Assembly: GCF_000350485.1 (NCBI RefSeq)
Contig: NZ_AORV01000015.1
Location: 89,512-153,511, forward strand
DNA length: 64,000 bases
Direction: 5' to 3'
Origin: Ruminiclostridium cellobioparum subsp. termitidis CT1112
Lineage (GTDB): Bacteria; Bacillota; Clostridia; Acetivibrionales; DSM-1351
Every line of letters starts with the position of its first letter. The stretch's first letter is position 1. A program made the translations under genes and the position numbers. Under the pieces are notes generated by a model. It had not been told where the DNA came from and did no database searches. It worked only from the letters and a program-made list of their open reading frames with translations. Below, one piece after another: positions 18,121 to 26,622 of the stretch.

Positions 18121-19260
18121 TTAAAAATCCACCCATACATTTCCGTTGGCCGAGCTTTTAAGGCAGGCCTCAATAAACCTCACTCCGTCAACCCCGTCAA
18201 CCACCGTAGGATATTCAATCATTTCTTCTGTAAATACACCGTTTCTCTGGGCGTTCAAACAATCAATATAGTTGGAATAGAAATTGCCCATAGCCTCAAA
18301 CCAGCCCTCTGTGTGTCCGCTGGGCAGTCTGGTGTATTTGGCTGCGGCCTGTTTTATGGCCCCATGCCCCCTGTGTATCTCAAGCAGGGAGCCGTCCTGT
18401 TTTGCCATGTGGAAAACCTCCGGCTGCTCCTGGAACCAGGATATACTGCCCTTGCTGCCATAAATCCGTATTCTGAGTCCGTTGTCATGTCCTATGGCTA
18501 TCTGTGATGCCCAGTAAACCCCGGTTGCACCGTTTTCAAATTCCAGCATCACAGTTGAATTATCGTCCAGAGTTCTTCCCGGGACCACTTTATCCATTCT
18601 GGCAAGCAATCTCTTTATTTTTAAGCCGGTCATACGGTAGACAGTATTTTCTATATGTGTACCAATATCACCCAAAGCATTGGTATTGCCCGATTGAGCC
18701 GGATCGGTCCTCCATTCCCCCTGTTTGTTGCCTTTTATATCTTCAAACGCCAGCCAGCCCTGAGGATATTCACCCATAACCGTACGGACCTGGCCTATCT
18801 CGCCCGCTGCTATGATTTCTCTGATATTCATTGCAGTTACATGTCCTGAGTATACATAAGTGACCATAAACAACAGTTTTTTCTCATTTGCAAGCTTCTC
18901 CAATTCCAGTGCCTGTTCAAGAGTGACTGTGAGCGGCTTTTCACAAACTACCGGGATGCCGGCCTTCAAGAAAGCCCTGCACGCTTCATAGTGGGCATAG
19001 TTGGTAGTCACTATGACTACAAAATCCATACCGTCTTCCCGGCCGGCTTCCTTTGCGGCCATTTCCCCATAGTTTTTATAAAGCCGTTCCTTTTCAATTC
19101 CCAGGGCCTCACCCATAGCGAAAGTATTTTCAAAGGAGCGGGAAAAACAACCTGCAACAATCCTTGCTTTTCCGTCCAAACCTATGGCTTTTCTGTGCGC
19201 ATCACCAATGAATGCACCCGGTCCCCCGCCTACCATTCCATAATTCAAAACCTTGCCCAT
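18121..19260 (-). CDS. Gfo/Idh/MocA family NAD(P)-dependent oxidoreductase
   Basis: This 379-residue cytoplasmic dehydrogenase has an N-terminal Rossmann motif (GMVGGGPGAFIGDAHRKA) and the conserved EKP signature (VVCEKPLTV) near residue 100. The C-terminal substrate domain includes GHTEGWFEAMGNFYSNYI. It would oxidise a sugar or cyclitol hydroxyl with NAD(P). The ATG at 19260 has GGAG seven bases upstream. A GTG two codons earlier also opens the frame. It lies between the transporter permease and the sugar isomerase, so all three probably serve one pathway. Confidence 0.88.
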   Translation of the reverse strand: MGKVLNYGMVGGGPGAFIGDAHRKAIGLDGKARIVAGCFSRSFENTFAMGEALGIEKERLYKNYGEMAAKEAGREDGMDFVVIVTTNYAHYEACRAFLKAGIPVVCEKPLTVTLEQALELEKLANEKKLLFMVTYVYSGHVTAMNIREIIAAGEIGQVRTVMGEYPQGWLAFEDIKGNKQGEWRTDPAQSGNTNALGDIGTHIENTVYRMTGLKIKRLLARMDKVVPGRTLDDNSTVMLEFENGATGVYWASQIAIGHDNGLRIRIYGSKGSISWFQEQPEVFHMAKQDGSLLEIHRGHGAIKQAAAKYTRLPSGHTEGWFEAMGNFYSNYIDCLNAQRNGVFTEEMIEYPTVVDGVDGVRFIEACLKSSANGNVWVDF

Positions 19261-19285
19261 ATACACTCTCCTTTTTCAATTATTT

Positions 19286-20305
19286 TTATTTTTCACGCTT
19301 TTGTATCATTTGCAGGCCCACAGCTACCAGCAGGATCAAACCCTTTACGGTATCATTCAGCAAAGCGTTCATACCAAGAGCCGTGATAATCTTGTCAATG
19401 ATGGTAAATGCCATTGTACCGAAAATAATGCCGGCGATCCTGCCTTTTCCGCCTGACATGCTGATCCCGCCTATTACTACCGAGGCTATGGCATAGAGCT
19501 CGAAATTCTTCCCTGAAGTGGCCGGATCAAAGGAAGTGTCCTTGGCTATTTTCAAAAAGGCTGCAAGTCCTACCAGAGCACCGCTTATTGCAAATACCTT
19601 TATCCTTGTCCATATGACGTTGACACCGGCCAGTTTGGCTGCCCTCTCATTGCTTCCTATTGCGTATATATTTTTTCCGAATTTCATACAGGTTGTCATA
19701 TAAATCATTGCGGCAGCTACTATCCAGAATACCACGGCCAGTTGGGGAATTGTAAGAATATTTCCGTTACCAAAGCCGAAAAGGCTCTTATAACTTTCCA
19801 TTCCGGCTTCTACACGGTATCTGGTCTCTCCCATTTCATTCATCATATACTGGGAAACAGATCTGAAAATAAGCATGGAAGCCAGCGTGACAATAAATGA
19901 CGGCATTTTGAATCTGCCTACCAGCACACCGTTCAAAGCTCCGCACAACAATCCCGCCGCTATGGCAAACAGCAGAGTCACAAAAATACTGCCGGTAACG
20001 TTATATATAATAATGGTCAGACCTCCGATAAAGACAAAGGAGGACCCAACCGACAGGTCTATATCTCCTGTCATAATGACCAGACCCATTCCCAGAGAGA
20101 TAGTACCCAAAATGGCACTGTGCAGAAAAATATTGGTAATGCTGGTCCAGGAGGTTTCACTGCCGTTAATGATTAAAAAGGCAATAAATATCACAAGAAA
20201 TATAATCACATAATTGTAATTGCTCCACAGACCCTTAAATCTCTTATTTACAGGCTGTGCAACCACAGCATTCGCTTGCATGGGACTTTCACCTTGATTG
20301 GACAT
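19286..20305 (-). CDS. Ribose/galactoside-type ABC transporter permease (RbsC family)
   Basis: This 339-residue polytopic membrane protein of the CUT2 type has about eight to ten spans. It has the family stretches SLGMGLVIMTGDIDLSVGS and AIGSNERAAKLAGVN and a Gly-rich stretch (VIGGISMSGGKGRIAG) that contacts the ATPase. The ATG at 20305 follows GGAGGTGGAAA and overlaps the end of the ATPase gene by 17 bases, indicating coupled translation. It forms a homodimeric channel with the double-domain ATPase and the binding protein at 21945-23021 to import a monosaccharide. Confidence 0.92.
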   Translation of the reverse strand: MSNQGESPMQANAVVAQPVNKRFKGLWSNYNYVIIFLVIFIAFLIINGSETSWTSITNIFLHSAILGTISLGMGLVIMTGDIDLSVGSSFVFIGGLTIIIYNVTGSIFVTLLFAIAAGLLCGALNGVLVGRFKMPSFIVTLASMLIFRSVSQYMMNEMGETRYRVEAGMESYKSLFGFGNGNILTIPQLAVVFWIVAAAMIYMTTCMKFGKNIYAIGSNERAAKLAGVNVIWTRIKVFAISGALVGLAAFLKIAKDTSFDPATSGKNFELYAIASVVIGGISMSGGKGRIAGIIFGTMAFTIIDKIITALGMNALLNDTVKGLILLVAVGLQMIQKREK

Positions 20306-21815
20306 TTTCCACCTCCGTATTTATTCCAGTTGCATTTATAGCATTTGTAGCATGAAGCATGACCGTTTCTTCATTGATTTCCTGACGCTTCAGTGCTACA
20401 GATATCCTTCCATGATAAAAAACAACACACCTGTCTGCAATTTTTTGGATTTCCGGAATCTCAAGAGTATTGATGATTATTGTCTTTCCGGCCTTGGATA
20501 AGTTCAGGATAAGCCGGTATATCTCACTTTTTGCACCTACATCTATTCCCTGGGTGGGATTGTCAAAAAGTATTATATCAGCCCGGGTGTTCAGCCATCT
20601 GGCAAGAATCACCTTTTGCTGGTTTCCGCCGGAAAGGCTGGTTATAGGGTCATTATGGCTATTGGCCTTGATATTTAATGTATCCTTTAAATCAGAATAC
20701 TTTTTAATTTCTTTGTTTTTAAATATATGCTGCTGCCGGTTGTTGATGGTATGTTCGGATATATATGTGTTCTCGAGGATTGTCATGTCCTGGAGTATGG
20801 AGTTTTCTTTCCTGTTGGCAGCAACCATGGCCACTTTGTTCTTCATGGCGTTTTGTATGCTGTTGTTTTTTATTTCTTTTCCATGGACAAACAGCTGTCC
20901 ACCCTGCGGCTCCAATACACCAAAAACCGTCTGGAGCACTTCCGAGCTGCCAGCCCCCTGTAAGCCCGTAAACCCAACGATCTCACCGCTTCTTATGGAG
21001 AAATCCACATCATAAAAACCCTTCCCGGAAAAACTTTTCAATTCCAGAATGGTATCTCCCAGTTTGCGTTCCTCGTACATTTCCTGATTTGAATAACTTT
21101 CGCCAACCATATATCTGGTTATTGCTTCGGGTGAAATCTCCCGGATGTTCCCGCTTTTAATAAATTTACCGTTTCTGAGTACGGTATATTTATCTGAAAT
21201 TTTAAAAATTTCAGGCATTTTATGTGATATAAATATGAATGATTTTCCAATAGCCTTTAACCGGCCTACAATTTCAAACAAATTTTTTATTTCGGCATTA
21301 TTCAGTGCAGTTGTAGGTTCATCCAGGATAAACAGCTCGGCATCCCGGTGCAGTGTCTTGGCAATTTCCAGCAGCTGTTTCTTTCCCGTGTCAAGATTAT
21401 CCGCAAGTTCCAGCGGGTCAATATCCACCCCCAGGTCATGCATCAGCTTGAAGGTTTCCGAAATCATTTCTTTTTTCTTCAGCTTTCCAAAACTATTCAC
21501 CGGTTCTTTCCCCAGAAACAGGTTTTCATAAACCCTTAAATTATTGAATATGTTCAGTTCCTGATGTACGAAGGCAATTCCGGCGCTTTCGGCTCCCTTT
21601 ATGCTGTTGTGTACAAGTTCTTTACCGTTGAATATGATATTCCCGCTGTCACTGGCATGTACTCCGGCCAGAATATTCATCAGCGTTGATTTGCCGGCCC
21701 CATTTTCTCCGATCAGAGCATGGACCTCTCCCCTGCCGACCTCCAGTGTCACATTGTCCAAAACGGTAACACCGAAAAAGGACTTTGAAATATTGGTCAT
21801 TTTCAGTAATTCCAT
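20289..21815 (-). CDS. Sugar ABC transporter ATP-binding protein, double domain (RbsA/MglA type)
   Basis: This protein of 508 residues has two fused ABC domains. The first has Walker A GENGAGKST and the Walker B segment ELFILDEPTTAL. The second has a degenerate nucleotide loop (GLQGAGSSEV) and an intact signature (SLSGGNQQKV) with IILFDNPTQGID. That asymmetry is normal for RbsA/MglA/XylG proteins. The ATG at 21815 has GGAGG directly upstream. An in-frame ATG 36 bases earlier is not preceded by a site. It energises the CUT2 transporter with 19286-20305 and 21945-23021. Confidence 0.92.
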   Translation of the reverse strand: MELLKMTNISKSFFGVTVLDNVTLEVGRGEVHALIGENGAGKSTLMNILAGVHASDSGNIIFNGKELVHNSIKGAESAGIAFVHQELNIFNNLRVYENLFLGKEPVNSFGKLKKKEMISETFKLMHDLGVDIDPLELADNLDTGKKQLLEIAKTLHRDAELFILDEPTTALNNAEIKNLFEIVGRLKAIGKSFIFISHKMPEIFKISDKYTVLRNGKFIKSGNIREISPEAITRYMVGESYSNQEMYEERKLGDTILELKSFSGKGFYDVDFSIRSGEIVGFTGLQGAGSSEVLQTVFGVLEPQGGQLFVHGKEIKNNSIQNAMKNKVAMVAANRKENSILQDMTILENTYISEHTINNRQQHIFKNKEIKKYSDLKDTLNIKANSHNDPITSLSGGNQQKVILARWLNTRADIILFDNPTQGIDVGAKSEIYRLILNLSKAGKTIIINTLEIPEIQKIADRCVVFYHGRISVALKRQEINEETVMLHATNAINATGINTEVENVQSR

Positions 21816-21845
21816 AGAACCTCCTTCCTCAATAATTGCCACAAA

Positions 21846-21906
21846 GTACATGCCTGAAATTTTCAGGACTCATAATAAGTTTTTACCCGAAATTCCAGGC
21901 CTGTAC
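21846..21906. repeat. Imperfect palindromic intergenic repeat, copy 2
   Basis: The inverted arms GTACATGCCTGAAATTT and GAAATTCCAGGCCTGTAC match at 15 of 18 positions. The left arm and following bases (GACTCATAATAAG) closely match copy 1 at 1608-1686. The element sits between the binding-protein stop and the ATPase start inside one operon, where hairpins often protect the upstream mRNA. Confidence 0.55.
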
Positions 21907-21944
21907 CCTGATGAAGTTTTTATTGAAGTATAAACCTTCCAGAA

Positions 21945-23021
21945 TTATTTTTCATCATAGGTTCCAAATGCTTTGTAATCGCCGACATTTGAGGAATCAA
22001 CAACGTGTACCGGTATGATGTAATTTGGATCTATATTTTTTCCGCCGTTCAGTGAGTCCACAAGCACCTGGACAGCTTCCTGGATCATTGCGGGATCATA
22101 TGTCACAGAAAAGATATCAAATGTCGCCGGGCGGGTTATTGTCTTGTGTTTGTCCTTGAGTACCGCGTACATTTCAGCAAGTCCTGATGAAGCCGAAAGT
22201 CCCTTGAGTTGTTTCATAAACTCGGCCTTCTTTCCCGCATCCAGGGCAGAACCGTTTATTGATTCCAATACACCCATGGCTATTTCATCATCATGTGTGT
22301 ATATCCAGATTTTTTTGGAAGTGTCGCATTGTGAGCTTCCGAACCAGGATTCAAACAGTTCTTTTCCGGTGTCTCGGCTCCAGCCTGTGGCTGCTGATTT
22401 TACAACTACCTTGTTTATTTCATCCTCGGTCCAGCCCTGTTCGGTCAGATATTTCCTGAAACCCTTTGAACGGAGCTCGGGTACGGATGAATTATCTCCA
22501 ATCATTTCATACACATAATCGTCTTTGCCAAGACCGTCTTTTATAAATCTCTTTGCAGTTTCATATCCGATACCCTCATTATCTCCCTTTACATTTGCCA
22601 CTACCTGGGGGTCGATAATGCCGCTGGAAATAACACGGTCAAACTGTACAAAAGGAACCTTTGCGGTAGCGATTTTTTCAAGGGTGGATTGAAGTCCGTT
22701 ATCATATGGCAGTATTACAATACCTGCAAGCTTGCCGGTATTGGTCAAAAGATCGTCAACCTGCTGGATCTGATCTTCAACATCTTTTGCAGAATAAACT
22801 TTTACCGAAAACTTTTCTTTGACAGCCTGATCTTCATTTAATTTATTTACCTTCTCCTGGGCGTATGTAAGTACCGCTCCCGTCCAACCGTGGTCGGCAC
22901 TCGGCACCATAACAGCTATTTCCTTTACCGATGACTTCTGGGAGCATCCGGCAAAACCCAGTATGGAGGTGGCGGTTAAAGCTGCTGTCAATAACGTTGC
23001 AATTAGACGTCCTTTTTTCAT
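21945..23021 (-). CDS. Sugar ABC transporter substrate-binding lipoprotein (RbsB/GGBP-like)
   Basis: This 358-residue type 1 periplasmic-binding-protein fold is anchored by a lipobox ending LGFAGC (Cys26). The family segments VPFVQFDRVI and the hinge region YTHDDEIAMGVL are visible. The gene is followed by the ATPase and the permease of a CUT2 monosaccharide importer. It is clearly paralogous to the sensory lipoprotein at 28212-29213, sharing the KGDN.GIG, VPE/QQR and THDDEIA.G.L blocks. Start ATG 23021 has AAAGGAGAG upstream. The sugar is unknown, though galactose, xylose or ribose classes fit. Confidence 0.9.
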   Translation of the reverse strand: MKKGRLIATLLTAALTATSILGFAGCSQKSSVKEIAVMVPSADHGWTGAVLTYAQEKVNKLNEDQAVKEKFSVKVYSAKDVEDQIQQVDDLLTNTGKLAGIVILPYDNGLQSTLEKIATAKVPFVQFDRVISSGIIDPQVVANVKGDNEGIGYETAKRFIKDGLGKDDYVYEMIGDNSSVPELRSKGFRKYLTEQGWTEDEINKVVVKSAATGWSRDTGKELFESWFGSSQCDTSKKIWIYTHDDEIAMGVLESINGSALDAGKKAEFMKQLKGLSASSGLAEMYAVLKDKHKTITRPATFDIFSVTYDPAMIQEAVQVLVDSLNGGKNIDPNYIIPVHVVDSSNVGDYKAFGTYDEK

Positions 23022-23154
23022 ACTCTTTCTCTCCTTTAAAACATTTTTTCAGTTGCCTGATAGCTCAAGTATAGCATCGCCGCTTTGTCCGAAAGGTATG
23101 TTATCATTACAATACACGTCTTTACGCAACCTCTTTCAAATCATTCCGGTATTG

Positions 23155-24717
23155 TCAGCTGCCTTTGGTATCTTTTGTTTTCTTAAAGGTGTCAATCTGC
23201 TTCTGCATTTCCGAAATAACCTTCTGTGAACCTGCCTGTCTCATTTTATCGACAAATTCACCGTACACCTGCTGCCAATCCTCCGAGGTACCAAGTCTCA
23301 GAGTATTGAGATATTGTTCCACCACCAGGTCGATCTTGGACATTTCAAGCACCATCATCCTTGTGTCAAGTTCAAACCCTGTCAACGGTGAAACTATGGC
23401 ATTTTTATTATATTGCTCCAGCTGTTCAAATTCACCGGGGGTTTTTTCGTAATTTAAAAAAACATTTCCCAGGGTGTATTGGGACAGCTCATAAAGCGGC
23501 TTCCCCGATGCATCGGTTATCCTGTCCACCTGTCCGCTCCCCTTACTTATGAAGTGCCTGCCTTCGAAACCATTGACCAGCAGTTTGTAGGGTGCTTCAC
23601 CCTTTCCGGTATTCAGCAGGTTTACTATTTCAAGGGCACGCTGAGGATTTTTTGTGGTTCTCGGAAGAGCAACCGCATTCCTGCTGCATTCAAATGAAAT
23701 ATATTTATAATTCTGAAGGGGTTCGTATACAGCTTCGTATTCGGTGGCAATCCTGTCGGCCACCACCCCGTGTTCCCCGTATTCATCCAGAAAAAGCACA
23801 CTGCCGTTCCTCTTCCCGTCATAACTTTTGGGATTCAGCACCTCTTCAATGTTTTCACGTATGTATCCCTTCTCATACCAGTCATGAATGGTTTTAAAGA
23901 AAAGCCTGTACGAATCCAGCTCATATTTATTGTATACTTTCAAATCATTGTCAAAAATTTTGATTACGAAGGGGGAATTTGGTCCGTATATACCCTCCAG
24001 GCCCTTGTCCGCAATCTTTGATATGGTTTCGCTGGAAATACCGGTACCCAGGTTTTTTTCAGCTTTCAGGCTGGACAAATATTTTTCCAGGACCTCGTAG
24101 CACTCCTCATTTGTATAGTAATTGGCCCGGTTTACGGCACCGATTTCCTGGATGTTTCCATAGGTATTCATATGCTTTTTACTGGATACCACTGCATAAT
24201 CTTTCCTGTATAACATCCCCATCAGCGGAATGCTGTAAATCTTGCCTTCACGTTTTTGCACCCGCCATATGTTTTCAGGTATTTCGGCCAGAAGCTCCTG
24301 CCCATATGTGCTCAATAAATAGTCCAGAGCCATAAAGGAACCTTTTTTTACTTCTTCGGTGTAATTGAATATGTCATTTCCTATCCAGGCTAAATCCAAA
24401 TGCTCATTGGTGGCCATTTTCATATCCCACTTTTCCTTGTAAATATCGTATGGGACAATATCAAATTCAACGGTTGTATCAGGATAATACTCCTGCAGTT
24501 TTTTATTGAACTCGGAAAATACGCTTTCGGAATTTTTTGATTTCTCACCATAGATCATCCATTTCAGCACAATCTTTTCATTCGTGGTATATTCATTATT
24601 TGTCTGTACACTACTTGTCTTTTGTGTACAGGAGATATTTACCATGAACGATATTGTAATAAATAAAAATACCAGAAGTTTTATATACAATACTTTATGT
24701 TTCATTTTACAGACCAT
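23155..24717 (-). CDS. Orphan extracellular solute-binding lipoprotein (family 1)
   Basis: This 520-residue lipoprotein has its lipobox at VNISC (Cys30). The body resembles large family 1 carbohydrate-binding proteins (for example LKWMIYGEKSKNSESVF near the N-terminus), unlike the RbsB-type proteins on either side. No CUT1 permeases lie next to it. It follows a sensor kinase gene in the same direction, so it may feed a transporter elsewhere or act in sensing. I chose ATG 24717 because GGAGG lies six bases before it. The in-frame ATG at 24729 overlaps that site. A repeat shared with 51230-51290 forms its leader. Confidence 0.82.
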   Translation of the reverse strand: MVCKMKHKVLYIKLLVFLFITISFMVNISCTQKTSSVQTNNEYTTNEKIVLKWMIYGEKSKNSESVFSEFNKKLQEYYPDTTVEFDIVPYDIYKEKWDMKMATNEHLDLAWIGNDIFNYTEEVKKGSFMALDYLLSTYGQELLAEIPENIWRVQKREGKIYSIPLMGMLYRKDYAVVSSKKHMNTYGNIQEIGAVNRANYYTNEECYEVLEKYLSSLKAEKNLGTGISSETISKIADKGLEGIYGPNSPFVIKIFDNDLKVYNKYELDSYRLFFKTIHDWYEKGYIRENIEEVLNPKSYDGKRNGSVLFLDEYGEHGVVADRIATEYEAVYEPLQNYKYISFECSRNAVALPRTTKNPQRALEIVNLLNTGKGEAPYKLLVNGFEGRHFISKGSGQVDRITDASGKPLYELSQYTLGNVFLNYEKTPGEFEQLEQYNKNAIVSPLTGFELDTRMMVLEMSKIDLVVEQYLNTLRLGTSEDWQQVYGEFVDKMRQAGSQKVISEMQKQIDTFKKTKDTKGS

Positions 24718-24793
24718 ATTAACCTCCATGAGCCATATTTATGGCTTTGAGCCGCTTAGCGGCCACAAAACTGCAATGAAATTTATTCACAGG
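24718..24793 (-). repeat. Dispersed leader repeat, copy A (long form), carrying the GGAGG site
   Basis: Read on the minus strand, TTTCATTGCAGTTTTGTGG is followed by hairpins GGCCGCTAAGCGGC and AGCCATAAATATGGCT, then CATGGAGGTTAAT directly before the start codon at 24717. A shorter copy with the same ends lies at 51230-51290, before a phage-tail gene. The repeat supplies the ribosome binding site of the downstream gene. Confidence 0.55.
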
Positions 24794-26622
24794 TTATCCG
24801 TTGTTTTGGGCAGAGGCAGGATCAGGGTTACCGTTGTACCGATGTTTTCTTCACTCTCTATTTCAAGTCCTGCCTCGTCTCCCATAAGCAATTTGATCCT
24901 TTGATTGACATTGCGTATCCCGATATGGTCTTCCTGGAGAATATATTTTTCACTCATATCCCTGTTGAGCCGTTCAACTTCTTCCCTGCTCATACCAATG
25001 CCGTTGTCTTTTACACGTATGACTATTTTGTCTTCAAGCTTGTCAACGCTGATGGTTATAACTCCGAGTTTTCTCAAAGGCTTGATTCCATGATAAACCG
25101 CATTTTCAATAATGGGCTGCAGGCTTACCTTGACAATCTGGTAACCGGCCGCTTTCTCATCCACTTCCCAGAGCACCTGAAGCTTGTCCTCGTACCTGAG
25201 CTGAAGTATTTTGATATAGAGTTTTGTATTTTTGATTTCCTCCTCTATACTGACCAGCTGCTGATCGCTCTCCAGACTTATTCTGAGCATTTCGGACAGG
25301 TTTAGTATTATCTGTGATACCTCATTATCCCCCCTGCAGATTTCCACTGCCCTCCACCGTATATTTTCCAGGGTATTATAAAGGAAATGGGGGCTTATCT
25401 GGGCCTGCAGTGCAGTCAGCTGAGCCTTGTCTATGATGTTTGTATAGCTTTTCATCTCTGCCTGCATCTGTTTGTTGGAATATAGATTTCTTACAATGTT
25501 AAGTGCTATTTCGTGGGTTTCATCCTTTCTGAGTCCTATATCCACAGAATAGCTCTCTTCGTATATGTCCGGGTGCTTCAACAAATTCAGAATATTTTTT
25601 ACCGGAGTATAACAATACAGTGCAATGATGAACGATGCCACTATAGAAATTAAAATACAGGCCAGAAACAGCTTAAAATAGAAGCCCCTGGTGCTTTTGT
25701 TGTATTCGTCATATGCATTTAACGGCACTGTGGATATATATTTCCAATTGAATTCGTTGGAGGATGCCACCGTCACCAGTAATTCCTGATCCCCGTCATG
25801 AATTATCTGATAACCGTCAATGTCCTGAAATTTAATGTCCTTGTAATAATCCACCTTGTCGATTTTCTTCATTATATGCTTCTCATTGGAACTGAACAGT
25901 ATATTATTCCGGTTGTCGACAATGGTTAATGTTTCCCTCGAATCCTTTATATTCGATACTATCAGCTCTTTCATCTTGCTGATATCAATGTTTACAATTA
26001 TTCCGCCCAGAAACTGCATCTGAGTCAGGCGGAGAGGCTGTATATAAGAAATAAGGTACGGATAGGAGTTGCGTTTTACCCTGCTTATCATTCTGGCAGG
26101 CTCATATTCGCGCTCGGTCAGGTTGTCCAGCCAGGTAATGTCATCAAACTCGCTGAGTTTGCCTCCTCCTTCATTGGATACGATGTATCTGCTCTTGTTG
26201 GAATATACATATATTGTATCGATATAATTGAATACTCCCGAGTACATTTCGATCTTGGCTTTGACCTTTGCAGTCTGGTCCCTGCCGAAAAGCTCCTTTG
26301 TATCGGGCAGCAGAAACTTTTTTATATCATCATCCAGGGACAGCTGTCCCGAGATCTGAACGGCTTCTTCCATGACCACATCCACGCGGTCCCTTGTTTT
26401 TCCGAGGGAATTGACACTCATGCTGCCAACCTCCCTGGTGATGATACCGTTCATTTTGTTGGATACTGCCAGCATGATCACAGTAAATGTAAAAACCAGC
26501 AGGACCAGTATAATCGCAAAGCTTTTTACAAAAATGCTGTTGAAACGGTAGTCCTGTATGTACTTTAAAATCATGTTTTTGGGATTGCCGGACAGTTTGT
26601 TGTTATGCTTATCTTTCATCAT
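24787..26622 (-). CDS. YesM-type sensor histidine kinase
   Basis: This 611-residue kinase has a membrane span at about 34-55 (FAIILVLLVFTFTVIMLAV), an extracellular Cache-like sensor (about 60-300) and a second span (about 305-330). A short linker leads to the His_kinase domain with phospho-acceptor His in QAQISPHFLYNTLENI. The HATPase_c domain has QPIIENAVYHGIK and DNGIGM. It overlaps the end of the response regulator gene (26609-28198), so the pair is translationally coupled. The lipoprotein gene at 28212 precedes both. Together they match the three-component (binding protein, kinase, regulator) sugar-sensing arrangement known in clostridia. Confidence 0.92.
   Translation of the reverse strand: MMKDKHNNKLSGNPKNMILKYIQDYRFNSIFVKSFAIILVLLVFTFTVIMLAVSNKMNGIITREVGSMSVNSLGKTRDRVDVVMEEAVQISGQLSLDDDIKKFLLPDTKELFGRDQTAKVKAKIEMYSGVFNYIDTIYVYSNKSRYIVSNEGGGKLSEFDDITWLDNLTEREYEPARMISRVKRNSYPYLISYIQPLRLTQMQFLGGIIVNIDISKMKELIVSNIKDSRETLTIVDNRNNILFSSNEKHIMKKIDKVDYYKDIKFQDIDGYQIIHDGDQELLVTVASSNEFNWKYISTVPLNAYDEYNKSTRGFYFKLFLACILISIVASFIIALYCYTPVKNILNLLKHPDIYEESYSVDIGLRKDETHEIALNIVRNLYSNKQMQAEMKSYTNIIDKAQLTALQAQISPHFLYNTLENIRWRAVEICRGDNEVSQIILNLSEMLRISLESDQQLVSIEEEIKNTKLYIKILQLRYEDKLQVLWEVDEKAAGYQIVKVSLQPIIENAVYHGIKPLRKLGVITISVDKLEDKIVIRVKDNGIGMSREEVERLNRDMSEKYILQEDHIGIRNVNQRIKLLMGDEAGLEIESEENIGTTVTLILPLPKTTDNL

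Noticed and set aside
24717..24729. Start at ATG 24729 (and the analogous ATGs at 49570, 51243 and 45439)
   Set aside because: In each case this ATG overlaps the GGAGG that best serves a start codon 12 bases downstream.
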